The notes below the pieces were generated by a model that did not search any database, was not told where the DNA came from, and saw only the letters and a program-made list of their open reading frames with translations. A DNA stretch of 64,000 nucleotides from Carposina sasakii (taxonomy: Eukaryota > Arthropoda > Insecta > Lepidoptera > Carposinidae), in NCBI GenBank assembly GCA_014607495.2, contig CP053150.1:9506495-9570494 (forward strand). The letters are read 5' to 3'. A program made the translations under genes and the position numbers. Positions 1-13,500 of the stretch are shown piece after piece. Positions within the stretch are counted from its first letter, which is position 1, and every line of letters starts with the position of its first letter.

Positions 1-474
1 ATTCATTTTAGTGGGTCGATTAGATACCACTGGACTAAGTTTAATCAAATTGATCTGAACACTCAAAATAACGGGCATAAAATGATTTGGTTAGTACATA
101 CATAAGTAAGTACAACTAACTAAGCCCATATGAGTATTATGCAACGGAAGAAAGTAAGTTCCACAGGTTTACAACACAACAGATAAAATAGGTAGATTAA
201 TGTTTCAAACAGAAGTTCCGTGGACACCAACCTACGCCAGCGTTTTCCGGTGGAACTTGCGAGCGAGAAGAAACGCTGGCTGGCTTAATCAACTTGCGTA
301 AGTTGTACGGAACCAACAACTCCAGTGCAGCTTTAGTATTGCAAAAGTTTCACGGTGAAATATGTAACAGGTTTACTTATTGCAAACTGTAAAACCGCCG
401 ATAAATTCACGTGAGTGTTGCAGTTACACAAATTAGGTCTTAGATTTAACTTTAGATATTTAAATACATACATA

Positions 475-640
475 CATATACACACAGCTGTATTTTCAAA
501 AATGGGACAGCCAGAACGGCAGGCTCTATACGGCAGGTGGCACAGCCACTTATAGCATAGCGGGGTCAGATGTAAAATACAAGTTGCTAGGTCATCGCCT
601 GAGTAAACGCCTCTGATTCACCCATGAACATTATGGTTTT
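475..640 (+). repeat. dispersed repeat family A, copy 1
   Basis: This segment carries a run of short blocks in fixed order: CAGCTGTATT..CAAAA, then AGCCAGA.C, then TAGCATAGCGGGGTCAGA, then ACAAGTTGCTAGGTCATCG followed by CCTGAG. The same blocks recur at 3895-3980, 8160-8315 (reverse), 50525-50780, 52965-53110 (reverse), 54540-54620 and 63405-63700. The recurrence shows an interspersed element. It has no coding capacity here; a SINE or the 3' end of a LINE are the likely identities, not resolved by eye. Confidence 0.6.
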
Positions 641-1929
641 TACTGAGGATTTCACAGAGAATTTTGCACGGGCCTCAAATGGTATAGTTACCCCACTATA
701 TACTAGAATCTTAGGTCCACCGCAGTTATCTACCTATGCGTGTATACCCCTGGTCGGTCAGATATACGAGCACTGCAATAACTTCAGAAATAATGAGTGG
801 TACTGAAAACAGAGCTAAGATTAGGTCGTTAAGTAGATATTCTATGTAGACTAAAGGTTGAGCATACTCGTAGATGAGAGTTAGGTATACCATTGCTCGT
901 ATGATGATTGTAACACCACTAAAATCTAGGCGAACCGTCATTAATTTGATACCACCAAATATTTTAGCTATTTTAAGTATTTATTTTAGAACTTGTTTGT
1001 TACAAACTCATGTCAAATTCTAATTATAGATTTTTTTTATTAAACCAAGCCATCTGGTTGAAATAATAGATTTGAAATGTGTGAACTGTTTATTTACAAA
1101 AGCCAGGAATACCCCTTCGAATATTGACCTATATTGTAAGAACACCCACGGATAGCTTCTTAACTCCAAACTATTTAAATATAATTTTGCATGGCTACCC
1201 CCAAATTTGCCCATTGGCCCAAAATAGATATTTGAATTTTATCTTCAACGTTCAAATAAAGCAATAAATTTAGGCACGTAGGACTTAATTTAACTTATTT
1301 TATATGCATGTACGCTAAATGGTGTATCATGAGCATCTCCATAATTTACGATATTTTTCATTTACATACTTATGTTATTATTAAAGTGAACCCTGCCATA
1401 ATCGTTAGGCAAGATTACGTTAGCACATTTAGAAATTTATATGGGTACCAAAGGCCATCTTTACACGGATTAAGTGGCTTATACAGGACTAGGGACCGTC
1501 CAAAAAACTTCGATGCGTCCATTTTTCCCCCCTTTTTCTCAGATATTTTGGCAATAGTAAACTAAAAAGAAGTGGGTATTGCAAGTTAATGACCAAAACG
1601 GTTAAGTGTTATCTACTACATAGACATACTTCAGATAGAAGGTCTAGTTTCCCTGCCTCATAATCAAGTGAAATTTTATTTGAGAAATCTCTAGGTAGAA
1701 TACCTCTAGGTAGAATACAAGAATGCTACTTGTACAATGTAGAGTCAGCCTTAGATATTTCTTATCTAAAAGGGGCAAGCGCAAATTAATAGTAAAATTT
1801 CGTATAATAAAGTCGTGTGTATGCGTTGGCATGACACGCCAAAATTGTGTACATTACTTTTATGATCTTAGAAATCCTATTGTGACTATTTTTCAGACGA
1901 TATTTCACCAGTTCTATTTTTTTCGAATC

Positions 1930-1985
1930 ATCATCTACCTGCCCTCCTCTCATTATTTATGGGGTCGGCGCAATATGGTTTTCAA
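1930..1985 (+). repeat. short repeat fragment with GGGGTCGGCGCAATATG
   Basis: The block CATCATC..CCTGCCCTC followed by TTTATGGGGTCGGCGCAATATG recurs at 12325-12370 and 12605-12635 in an MFSD12 intron. It is a fragment of an interspersed element, probably a non-LTR retrotransposon 3' region. No open frame is associated. Confidence 0.45.
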
Positions 1986-2254
1986 AACTCATAATGCAAA
2001 GGATTTGGTATTTGTTTATTTCGAATAGTACCCCTATTTTCAAGGAAAAATAATTTACAGTTACACCTATGTCTAGTATACATCTAAATAAATATAAATA
2101 AGATTACAATGCTGCACTAGCAACGACGCGTGTGTGTTGATCTCCCGGCTCAGAGCTGCAGCGCTGGCTGCTCTCCTATGTCTCATAAATCCTATTAAGA
2201 CTGAACATACGTCATTGTATATGCAGGGAAAGTAAAACGTTTTAGTTTCTGCCA

Positions 2255-2345
2255 CATATATATCAGCCTTTTGCTGTCCAATGCTGGACGTAGGTCTCTC
2301 ACAGGGCACGCCAGAAAGCTTTTGCCACAGGGGGGTTTTTGCGGG
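2255..2345 (-). repeat. RTE-type LINE 3' end fragment
   Basis: On the + strand this reads TGCTGTCCAATGCTGGACGTA followed by GGTCTCTCACAGGGCACGCC, a diverged version of the 3' end of the RTE element at 18299-20160, where the corresponding text is the reverse complement of the C-terminal codons (..EAYVQQWTAIG) plus a short tail. It is a 5'-truncated, decayed insertion on the minus strand. Confidence 0.55.
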
Positions 2346-3838
2346 TTGGTGACGGCAGTGTGATTTTGGACTATGTTGCCAATACGGGAGACACTGATGC
2401 CCACTTTCCTATATTGACAAGCTAGACCTAAAATTTTCAACTACTGCTTCTGTACCATTTTTAACAAATTATCCATCAAAAATAAAATATACCTATTACA
2501 GAGTTATTTTATAGGAAGTGCATGCATCTTAATGCAAGCTATATGCGATGCTATTCTTTTTATACTATGAGACAATGCAGCCCTCAGTAATTCTAGCTCA
2601 GAGTAACGCATGGTTATGCAAACTCTACATAACCGTTGCACTTTTAAATGTGTTGGTAATCTGTTATTTAGCGGAAAATATAAACATTTGTGGGACAAAT
2701 TCTATTTCATGAATACGACAAATAGCCAGAACTAAAATAATAGCACGAAAATCCCGGAAAAATGTTCGCATTATGTATTTTTTTTAGCTTTGAGTAAACC
2801 AGGCTCTAGGCAATTAGTCGTGTTATAAGCGATGCCGAAGATCGTAGGTATACTCGTAGTTATCGAACTACTTCCTCCAATAAGAAGCCTTCATTAGAGT
2901 GCGTTCGGTAAAAGATCTGATGAAGTCAAACCGCCATTGGTAGAATTGTTGTGACAACAAACGTCAATTCGAAACGATGATACCTACTCAGGTAAACAAG
3001 CCCTTACAGATTTATACATTGGGATTACCGCCCAAATGACTCATCTTTTCTAAGAAAATGACTCCAACAAAAAGCTCCTATTTTATATTTCTAAGTAGGT
3101 AGTCATTATTTCAGATTGCGAAAAACCGTATACAACCAGACCCTTGCTCTGTTTATGCACCTGAGCCCAATTTATATTACAAAATATGATAAATAATTCA
3201 TGGACACAAATACGTTGTCAAAAGCTATAATTTTGCACGTCCTACGCTATTGCAATGCGGATTAGTACTCGCGACTGCTCTTGCATAATGTAAGCTTGTA
3301 ATGTTGCATTATAATGATCGAATAGAAGTTATTCAGTGTACTTACACTGGTCATAATAATCGCTTTATCTATAGTCGCATTGGTCAAGTTTCGATTTGCA
3401 TCTTTTATTTTCTAGTATATCTATTAACAACTTATTTTGCATTTTTGACCCATCTACCCTAAGAAAAAAGTAGGAGCTTAAAATATCCGGAGGCAATAAT
3501 AGCGATATAGCCTTTAAAAAGCTAATTACATACAGGGTGATTTTTGACTTTCAACATTGACTCAATGTTTACTTAGCTATTAAATGTTGTTTTTATTAAG
3601 AAAAAAATAACAGAACATAAAATTAGTCCTTATGTCGGTTTCGAAACCATACATCCATGTTTACATAAAACAAATAAAAATCACTAGAAAATCACAGAAT
3701 TCATAATTTGCCTAAGATAAAAAAGTCATGGGCGGCTACTAGTAAAAATATAAAATAAAATCCAAACTGATTTTTCTGTTAACTGTACTTGACGTTAATT
3801 AGGTATGTGGTCCCAGTCGACCGAACGAAAAAATTATT

Positions 3839-3886
3839 CGGGCGACTCGGACCGCGATCCGAGTTTGTTTTGGTCCGAGTCGCCCG
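3839..3886. other. 15-bp perfect hairpin
   Basis: CGGGCGACTCGGACC (3839-3853) pairs perfectly with its reverse complement GGTCCGAGTCGCCCG (3872-3886) across an 18-base loop. It is GC-rich in an AT-rich setting. It lies just before a family A fragment (3895-3980). It could be the terminus of a mobile element or an isolated palindrome; no function is implied. Confidence 0.6.
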
Positions 3887-3894
3887 ATACCTCA

Positions 3895-3980
3895 ACAAGT
3901 TGCTAGCTCATCGCCGAGATGCAGGTAATGTATTCTACGATTCTACCTATAGTGTAGTGTAGCTCGCATCAGCACAGAAG
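3895..3980 (+). repeat. dispersed repeat family A, fragment
   Basis: Contains ACAAGTTGCTAGCTCATCGCC followed by a GCATCAGCAC block, both shared with the longer copies near 50525-50780 and 63405-63700. It has no coding content. Confidence 0.5.
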
Positions 3981-6900
3981 TACAGAAAAAGCTACTCGAA
4001 ATCTTTTACTAAATAGCTTTTTTTATTTGAATATCATGGGTACCTAAGGTCTATGATATGAGATCAGACTACATATAAGCAAGTGAATAGAGAGTCACTG
4101 TCTGTGTTTGCACACAGATTTGTGCACTATAAATAACATCTCCCTCCTGCGTAAGTCGATGGCTAATGTTCTCGTTGAGATTGGCCGCCATGGCCAAAAT
4201 ACTTACGGTCTAGCTAGAGGATTATTATTAAGTATAGAGTAAGTATATCTTTTTTTCTCTATGTTATGGGTATCCTTACCTTTAAGAGTGGCTTTGGCTT
4301 ATTATTATTATTTAGCTATTTATTCACTTAGAGGCCGAAATCATCCCATCCACGTGCACGTCACATAAAAATAATAACCCTACAAATTTAGTCAAATTAC
4401 TCATTAGTATGTTCCTTCCAATCACCGGGTGGTTACCGTACATGGAAACTACAAGTGGGTAGAAAGCATATGAAACGAACTTCCTCGTACAACCAGTTCT
4501 TGTTGCTTTTGACCTTTCCTACAATCAATTATGTCGGTACCCAATTATATTTTTTACTTGCATAATCTCTTATACTTACTTATAAGTACCTACATGATTA
4601 ATTTGGGAGGTCTATACCTTATTGAAATGATCATCTCAACTACGACCACCGCGATTAAAAACAACAACAAAATTAATTTCCAATTAAATTAGCGCACAAA
4701 TAGTTTTACAAACTCGGCAGTTGGCATACGAATTAATCGGCGATTTAATAATCGCAAATGCAACAATCTAAGGGCGGCTGGCCCATTAATCAGTTGCGGT
4801 TCACCCGGTACACGGTGCATGTGCCATGGTTTGTGCAATCGAATGTAAATTGAGATCAGCGAATTTTTAATCGATTTAGTGCAGCCGATATGACACTTTG
4901 TTGGTAACGAGAGTTACACAATAAGATAAGGAAAACTTTGGTAAATGAATCAGCTCAATGCTTCGCATTAGGAAAGTTTGTAGGTACCTACCTAAGTGTC
5001 GCCACACAAGGGCCACTGGCCACAGCTACAAACGCCCGCCACGAGAAGTTATGTATGAAAACTATAGGAAATATGCCGGTGGCGGCGTTTAGTGGTGGTG
5101 GCCCGTGTGCTGGAGCCCTAATATCACGATGTTATATGTTGTAGTGCTGTGGTAGAAACTCAGGTGGTATGAATGCAATTTCGATTTCACTGATTTCCTG
5201 AAATCTAATCGAATAGGTAATTATGATATAGTAGATAATTTATAGTAGATAATCATGATTCAAATGCTGAAACCCAACTTTATAACTTTTAGTCTGAGGC
5301 TTTGCTATTTATTTAGGTAGAGCAAAAGAGATATGTTTATAGCAGCAATAGTGGTTAACTAGAAGAAAATGCTATAGGTATAGCATTAAGTTCGCCTTTG
5401 TATAAAGTTTTAATAGTGCAATAAAGAATTTATCTATATATGTATCCACCCAACTGTGTAAATTGAATTAAATAAATAAAAAGAAAAAATATCTATTTAT
5501 CAGTGGCTTTTTATGGACTTTGATACAAGTAGCGCCATCTATCTTTAAACGTTGGTACCCTAACCTTATACCACGTACCAGCGAATACTCTGTTGGTAGA
5601 GCCATGTAGGTAGAGCTCTACCTACGAGTATTAGGAGGATCTCTCAACTGAGTTCTACGTCTAGTATTGTAATAAGATGGTAGGTGGTATTATGTGCACA
5701 CAATTTTAAATTTGGGTCATTGTGAAATTTTAAGCAGGTAACTAAGAATTTAAAAGGTCCTGAAATTTAAATGTTTATAATATGTTGGAATCTGTAGTAA
5801 CTACTTAAATATGATATACCTACACAGTATAAGCTTGACGTATTACTCTTGGTTTTTCTTTAATTTCCGCAATTTATAGCTAGGGGTATGCAAAATGTAC
5901 AACTCTGTTACCGTCTCAGTTGTCTATACTGAAATACCAATGATGACCATTCTGTTACTGATAAGATTGGTCTGAGTTTTTTTACATGATTAAACTATTT
6001 TCAGTGCTTAGATTATTCCAATATAATCAGTTTTATTTTGACTCAATTAAATAATCAATTATCACAATTTTGCTATAACATCCAAATGTTTTCTTTAGGG
6101 GACAAGTTTAGGTACCTGCTCAAAATTTGACAATGGCCCATTTAGATTAGACTTGAGTTTATAATCCAAGCAGAAAATTTTGCACACTTACTATGTGGTC
6201 TATGTGTAAATATGTACATATAAAACAAACAAACAAATCTTTATACTTTAAGGTGCCTAACATAGCACCTAGTACATGAAACTTAGATGGAACTGTAGAA
6301 TATAGTGGACGGGTTGGATACAATAGGGGGATCATTATGTAGGTAAGTAAGTACCTACCTACACCTTTCATCTAGCTAGGTACTTATTTATACAATTTGG
6401 CAAATTCTTCTTGCTATACTTAATGTAGATAATGTTGTACCTACATTAGTATAATATAAAATGTATGTTATCTAAGTTACTTAGTAGTTTTGGGGACACA
6501 CAGTCAATACAATACCTTGATCAGTGAAGCATGAATCCGCGAGCGACTGGAAAAGTAAACCTACCCCACAACATATCACCGCGTCCTCTACTATGAACAA
6601 TTTTAGAACGAAAGCCAACGCCATAAGATCTACACGTCTGATATAGGATTAGTGAAGTGGAATTGTAACCTAATACTTACGGAAGCCACTGCCAGGTTCG
6701 ATTACCCACTATCGAGTCGAGTATTCATGGTAATATTTGGTCACAATGTCTATTCTACTTATAACAGTAGGGTATTCTGGTTCCAATAAATATATAAATA
6801 AATGAAGTACCTAACTACTCGACAATATAGGATAAAAACTCTTTTAAATTAAATAGTGCCGATGTGTAGACTTTGTGCAATTTTTCCATAATTGCTAATG

Positions 6901-7501
6901 ATCTAAACTAGGCGCAAAAAGTAACTAGAGCGCCCCCGAATTATTGTCGTAATACCTATATCCAGAATAAAAGTAGCTTTTTCTGGGATCAACAACGGTC
7001 TGTTTGAATATTGTTATTGAATCTAAATATTCACTCAGTGGCTAAAGTTATGTACCTATTAGATACTATTTTTATTATTTTAGCCTATTTTAGCGTTTCC
7101 CCCTGTTTATTCCCTCGTTAAAATCAATGAATTTGATCTGTCCGTAAGCTCTCGGTCAGTATTCAGAGTAGGTACTTTACCAATTACTTTGCCTTTCCTT
7201 CATTGTTGCCGAGTTCATTGTATCATATGTCGCCGGGAACCCGGGCACAGTTAACGTGTTAGATACTTCTAATTTAGGTCCTACCTGTGCGAACAAAAAC
7301 GTGGTATCAAAGTATTAAATTGTATTTACCGAAATCTAAACAAAAAAGTAAAGACAGAAAGACAGTTATGCGAAGTGATTAATAGTTGGTTAGTAATTAG
7401 TGACTAAATTAATCAAGTACGAAAGACCGCAGTCAAGTGATGTTACGATCGAAACGAGTATAGATACAAGTTAAGTTTGGAAGTGAAATATTTAGTTAAA
7501 A

Positions 7502-10500
7502 ATGTCTACTAAATATGGCGCGACGGATGTAAAGGACCAGATGCTGGATACCTCGGAGGACGTGGCTAAAATTAATTTAAGGTAATTCGCCAATTTATCG
7601 CATCTTTGATGGAAGTCAGTCATCATCAGATCATCTAATAAAGCGAACAGAACAAGCTCATGACATGCGACCATAAAATTAGGGCTATAAGTAGATAAAT
7701 TCAGAAATCGTCGTCATAACTGTTCATCTAGATCTAAAATTGTATGGACATGACAATGTGGTCTCAAGACTAATTAATAAGCTCTCTTATATTTTTTAAG
7801 CAGTTCAATAGCTGTTTGAATTGTAAAAATAATTTATCGTGATATAAGTAAATATATGTTACCGGGATTAGGCTTGGCTTTGGATTACTGACTAATCTAT
7901 CTATACATTATCTATCTATCTTCTATACATATAATAAAATTGTAACGGATCGATGTTTGTGCACGCTAATCTCGGAAACAGCTGGACCGATTTCGATGCA
8001 ATTTTCATAAATATATTGTGACAGGTTAACACTTAACATAGTATAAGCTACTTTTTATCCCAGGAAAATGTTTTTATTCCGGATAATTTCGACATTTAGT
8101 TTTTTCTGCAGTCCACGCGGACTTTGTTGCGGGCGTCTACTAGTTTCTACTAAATTAAGACTAAGGAGTTCGGGCATCCTCTCAGGCAATAAGCCAGCAA
8201 CTTGTCACTGATCGTTTACATCTGTCCCCGCTATGCTAAACGTGGCTGTGGGACCTCCTTTATGATCGTGCAGTTCTGGCTACCCTATATTTAAGGAATA
8301 CAACCATGTGTATGTATGTATCTCTCTCTACCTTGTTCAAGGTTTCAGCTAAGTAAAAGCCTGACCGTCGAAATCGATTCCGTGAGAGCACGATATTCTC
8401 CAACTTCAGAAGCTACATACTTTTATACCACTGTAGCTTTTCAATCAATAAGTATCAATAGCATTTACTTTCAAATTTTCAGCGAGCCATGCCGTCGGCG
8501 TCGCTTCTTTCACGTGAGCCAGCACGTGGTGTTCGGCTTAGGGCACGTGTACAACGACCTCTGCGCCGCCATGTGGTTCTCCTACATGATGCTGTTCTTT
8601 CAAGCGGTGCTGCACATGCGGTCTGCTGTAGCCGGCACTATGTTACTGTTAGGTAAGACTTACTTCCTCGTCTGCCGTAAAACACACAGTAAATAATCAT
8701 ATGTCGTTACTTAGGTACAAGGTACTCCTTATTACGTAAATGAGGCTACAATCTATCTACAATGTTTCCCATCCCGAGGGAAAATTTTTGATATTGAGAT
8801 ATGAGCTAGCAAAGGCCACTTGTATTCTTCTAGCATCAGCAGCTATGATAAGATTTGTCACCTATGATAAACCTCACAAGCCTTTTCTATCAAGTTTTTA
8901 ATTTACGATTGTTATTATGTTTCAGGTCAAGTGGTAGACGCTTTGGCAACTCCAGTTGTGGGCATGCTAGCTGACCGATACAGCACAAAGAAGGCCTGGC
9001 ATCTTACAGGTAAACTTACTTCTTTTACTTAATATTATTACTTCACTTTAAGGAAAGTGAGACAATTCCTGACCACTCTATAAATAAGATGATTAGGTAA
9101 ATAGGTTATTCTGCTTGTTATTTTTTCTATAAAGAGTTTTAGCAGCAAGTGGCACTGGGACACATAGCTCGAAGAACCGATAGCGATAGAGCCGAAAATT
9201 TCTAGAGTGGCTACCATAGGTATACCAGCAAGCGCCGCGTGGGATGCCCACACGTAAGACTGGCGGCTGAATGCAAGCCGGTTGTTCAGTAGTGGACATA
9301 ATGGCTAAAATGTTAATGATAATTACAAAAGAATAGATTAAGATATCTAACGAGACTTGCCACGCAGGGATTAGGTACTCAAGTTATTTCCCTACCTATA
9401 ATAACTTTTTGCTTTCAGGTTGCATCATAGTAACATTCACATTTCCACTACTTTTCCTAAGATGCTGGGGCTGCTACATCGTAGAGGAGGTAGATATGTC
9501 CTGGTGGATGCCGATGTACTATGCCGTTCTCATAGTATTCTTCCAAATAGGCTGGGCTTTGGTTCAGATCTCACACCTGGCGATGATCCCATCGATATCT
9601 GACAGCATGGAAATCCGATCAGAATTAACATCAATAAGGTAATCTGTTTTTTGCGGGTGTCTAGTGTTGAGTAGGACACGACTTGAAAAAGAGTTTGTAA
9701 GAGTAGCCTCTTTTTTGTCCTGAGCCAGTACAATGTCCCACTTCAAATGAGGCGAGGCGTACCTACTGACTGAACCATTTGAAGTTATTATAGTACGAAA
9801 TATGCGCGCCTCCTGACGCCTCAAATGTCAGACGCGACGTGCTTTTGTCATGGCGCCTCGCCTCGCATGGAAGACAATATATTTCTCTCTCGCTCAAAAT
9901 GTCAGACGCGACGACCGTGACGTGATCACGTGACGTGCTTGTCGTTTGTCTGCCTGCCTCGCTCGACCGTTCAAGCTCGACCGCGACAAGAAAATTGAAG
10001 TAGTACAATTTAAAATTTCGAGGCACTCTTACATTTTGACGTCATGTCCGGGACAAATGAAGTGCCTCTTGTATGTCCTACTCAACACTACGGGTGTCCC
10101 TATTCATCTGTGCTCGATAAGTAGAAACTTAAGTGCTCTGCAGACGAAATCATATTGGCAACCAACAGACTGAGCCAAACTTAGCTGTGCCTAGTCGTGC
10201 TACGAGTAGCTGCCAATCTAAAACATGTATGACAATTTTAGGTACTTCATACACCACCGTTGCAAGACATGCAAGCCCACGTTGGCCAAGTTCAAGCCCC
10301 TAAAGTTTGTTTACCGAAGTTAGTTTAAGTAAGTCGACCCCTTTGTCAGAACAATAAGACATGGTCGACCCCCCTAAATCGTCTTACGTAATAAATGAAT
10401 GGCACCATATCCATTTCAATGTTTAATATTCCAGATACATGGCGTCAGTGGCATCCAGCCTCATGGTGTACCTCGTCACATGGGTCGTCCTTAGAGCCAC

Positions 10501-13500
10501 GAACTATAGTACCTTTATCGGACCCACAGATGATTATAAATTTAGGGTACGCAAACATGTTCTTTTAGGATAGCGTTCCATTATTGAAATTATCCAGCCG
10601 GTCTTTCTTCAACATGGTTGTAATGCCTTTGGTCTATTCTTTGCTTTTAAAAGGTTCGATTATAAAAAAATAGTAATAAAATATTCTATTTTTATTTTGT
10701 TTCAGGATGTATCGCTGATAATCTCAAGCATTGGAATCACCTCGTATTCACTCTTCCATATATTGTTTAAGTTGAGAACATCAAAATCTCAAAAGTCTAA
10801 TGGACATTGTGCGATCACAAATGGTACAACTCCCCTCAACGAAGAGGGGGAAATAATAAAAATCTCCGGGAAATCTAAAATCATGTATTTCTTGAGGAAA
10901 CCAATGTTATATCAAACTAGTCTATTGTAAGTATTCTAATTCATAATCTTCTAGCTTTACCAGTGATGTGATTGCTTCCGAGTTCTGGGCATAGGCCTCC
11001 CCACCTTGGGTCCACACCTCGCGGTTAAGTTGAACTATCATAAAAAGGGGAGTGGACCGTAATGTAAATATACTGACCAATTTATATTTTCCAGATACGT
11101 CTTCTCTCGTCTTTACTGGGCTTTGAGTTTGGTGTACGTGCCTCTATTTCTGGAAGAACGGCTCTCAGTTAACCCGAGTGCTGGCTCCGAACTGGTGGCC
11201 AGCGTTCCCCTGGTTCTCTATGTGTCCTCGTTCTTCTTCTCGCTTATTCTCAAGAGCAAGATTAACAGATTTGGTAACCAGGTTTGTATAACTACATACC
11301 TACTCACAGCTATATTACTTAAAAAGGGTAGACAGAACTGCAGGATTACGATAAATATCATACAGTCACTTTAAACATGTACAGACCTACACCTTATGAT
11401 CTCAGGTTGGGGTTCAGGTATAAAGTAGGTAATAATTTGCTAGCGTTTTAACTGAGGATATACCTCTGAATTCAGACTTGCTTAATTGGCAGTGGTCTGC
11501 AACGTTGCAGAATCAGGATGCATTTAATTATGTCGATTTTTTCATCCCGAAAGTTATTTATTTTTCAGGTGGCATACCTCATCGGCAGCTCATTAAGTCT
11601 AATAAGCTGCATGTGGATTGCGTTAGCCATCGATCCACAAGCTGGAATAGCTCAAATATATCTGGTGGCAACACTTATAGGTAATATCAATTACTTATTT
11701 AATTCGGTGACTTAAAAATATGCATGTTAGTGTGATGCATCGTCAAGTCACCAGCACAAGAGAGTAACTCAGACAATCATTTTCCCCAGCATTCTCCTAG
11801 ACATAGTTAGAACTAACAGTCCATTGCATGACTCCAGTGAACTGATCTGATTGTACATTATATAGACCTAGACACCTACCGTGTACCTATCATCAGAATC
11901 ATATTGTAATAAACAGTTGTCAAAGCTACCTTTTGCCCTATCCAGGTGCCGGCAGTTCTATTACCCTGGTATCCAGTCTGTGCGTGACGGCCGACCTCAT
12001 CGGACCCCACTCACACCAAGGCGCGGCAATATACTCCATCGTCACCTTTGCGGATAAGCTTGTCACTGGCGTCGCGGTTGTGGCTATTGAAAATTTGTTA
12101 GTATCAGTTACTAATCTACAGATTGTCATTATGGTCGATTCATTTGTCCTACCTGTCCGTTTCTCTCTCAGCCATTTATGTTAAAAACGGAGAGAAACAA
12201 ACCTGACTAAGTCTAAGTGTGATGGTCAGAATCGACTATATTGCTTACAATAATTCATTATGATGTCATACAGTGGCGCTATCATGTAGTGTATTGTCTT
12301 GGTATGTAAGTCTTACATCATCATAATCTTCCTGCCCTGACCCCATTCATTTGGGGTCGGCGCAATATTATTACCTATGTCCTCTTCTTCCGTTCACCCC
12401 TAATACCCGTCATCTTGTTACTCACTCCCAGTACCTACATGCATATTATGTTCTCTCACACAGTCCATCTCTCACACACTTCTTAGGTCTACCTCTTCCT
12501 CCATAACCATTCACATTGAGTAGGTGCGTATGTACATTACAGCTATACCTACCTATTCATGACTATAGGTGCCTACATCTCTACTTCCCTGAAATTAAAA
12601 CTCATCATTATGGGGTCGGCCGGCGCAATATGATTTCTTTCAATGATATGGCGTTTGTTTTACGACCGGCTGCCTGCCTGACGCCAACCCTTCTCAGGTA
12701 TAGCTAAGTGACAATTTTAAGTGACCTACATATTGCATTAAAACAACCACCATAATTAATACTAACGATACTAAATCTCGTGGGAAAACCTTGTCCCATT
12801 AGGCCTCCGTTGCGTTGTAGAGTTGACGAGCGGATGGGTCTCACTGTGCTACGTAATCTATAGGTACATTGTCGGTAGCGATCAGGGATTTGGTATCTCC
12901 GTAGCGATAGATATACATAGAAGAAGATCATCAAAGTCAAAACTGAGATAAGTACTTGAAAGATTCGAAAATCCGTATTCGAAAAAAAAACTTATCGTGC
13001 TAGTGCCTCAGGCTAGTGCTAGCCTTGTCTTTCGGACTCTTTCTGTTGTATACAGTGATTTGGTATCTCGTTGTATATCATTCATCTGAGCTTTCTGTCA
13101 ATTGACAATTGTAGTTGGTAGTGGCCCTGCCTGCGACGCCATAGGTCCTGGGTTCGAATCCCGGTAGGTGCAAACATTTATATGATGAATATCGATGTTT
13201 GTTTCCGAGTCATGGATGTTTATATACTTATCTATGTATTTATATACCGTTGCTTAGTACCCACGACACAAGACCTTAGGGATCTTAGTGTGGGGCTAGG
13301 TCAATGTGTTGTGAAGTGTATAAAAAAAATAAAAAAAAAATAAAAAATAATAATAAAAAAAAAAATAGATTATGTTTCTTTTTTCTCTTTGCTTCGTTGG
13401 TCTTTATGGCCCTTTGCCGTAATGCAAGGTCTTACATAATTTATTGCATGCCCTCTTCGTCCTGCCTTTTATACTTTATATTTTTTCCAGTAAATGTGAT

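Larger units (their letters stand above)
1..7501. other. intergenic region upstream of the MFSD12-like gene
   Basis: No coding gene is supported in this 7.5-kb stretch. Open frames are all under about 105 codons, resemble nothing I know, and lack convincing splice-linked partners. It is AT-rich with scattered GTAGGTAC-type runs. Repeat fragments within it are listed separately (475-640, 1930-1985, 2255-2345, 3839-3886, 3895-3980). The last 200-300 bases before 7502 probably hold the promoter and 5' UTR of the transporter gene, but no decisive promoter motif is visible. A distal 5' exon or an RNA gene cannot be excluded. Confidence 0.6.

Noticed and set aside
9763..10026. 87-codon minus-strand frame inside the hAT-type MITE
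   Set aside because: No transposase motif; repeated GTCAGACGCGACG blocks keep the frame open by chance.
13115..13175. tRNA-like sequence with a perfect B box
   Set aside because: The cloverleaf cannot be completed, and the sequence continues into a SINE body and A-rich tail.
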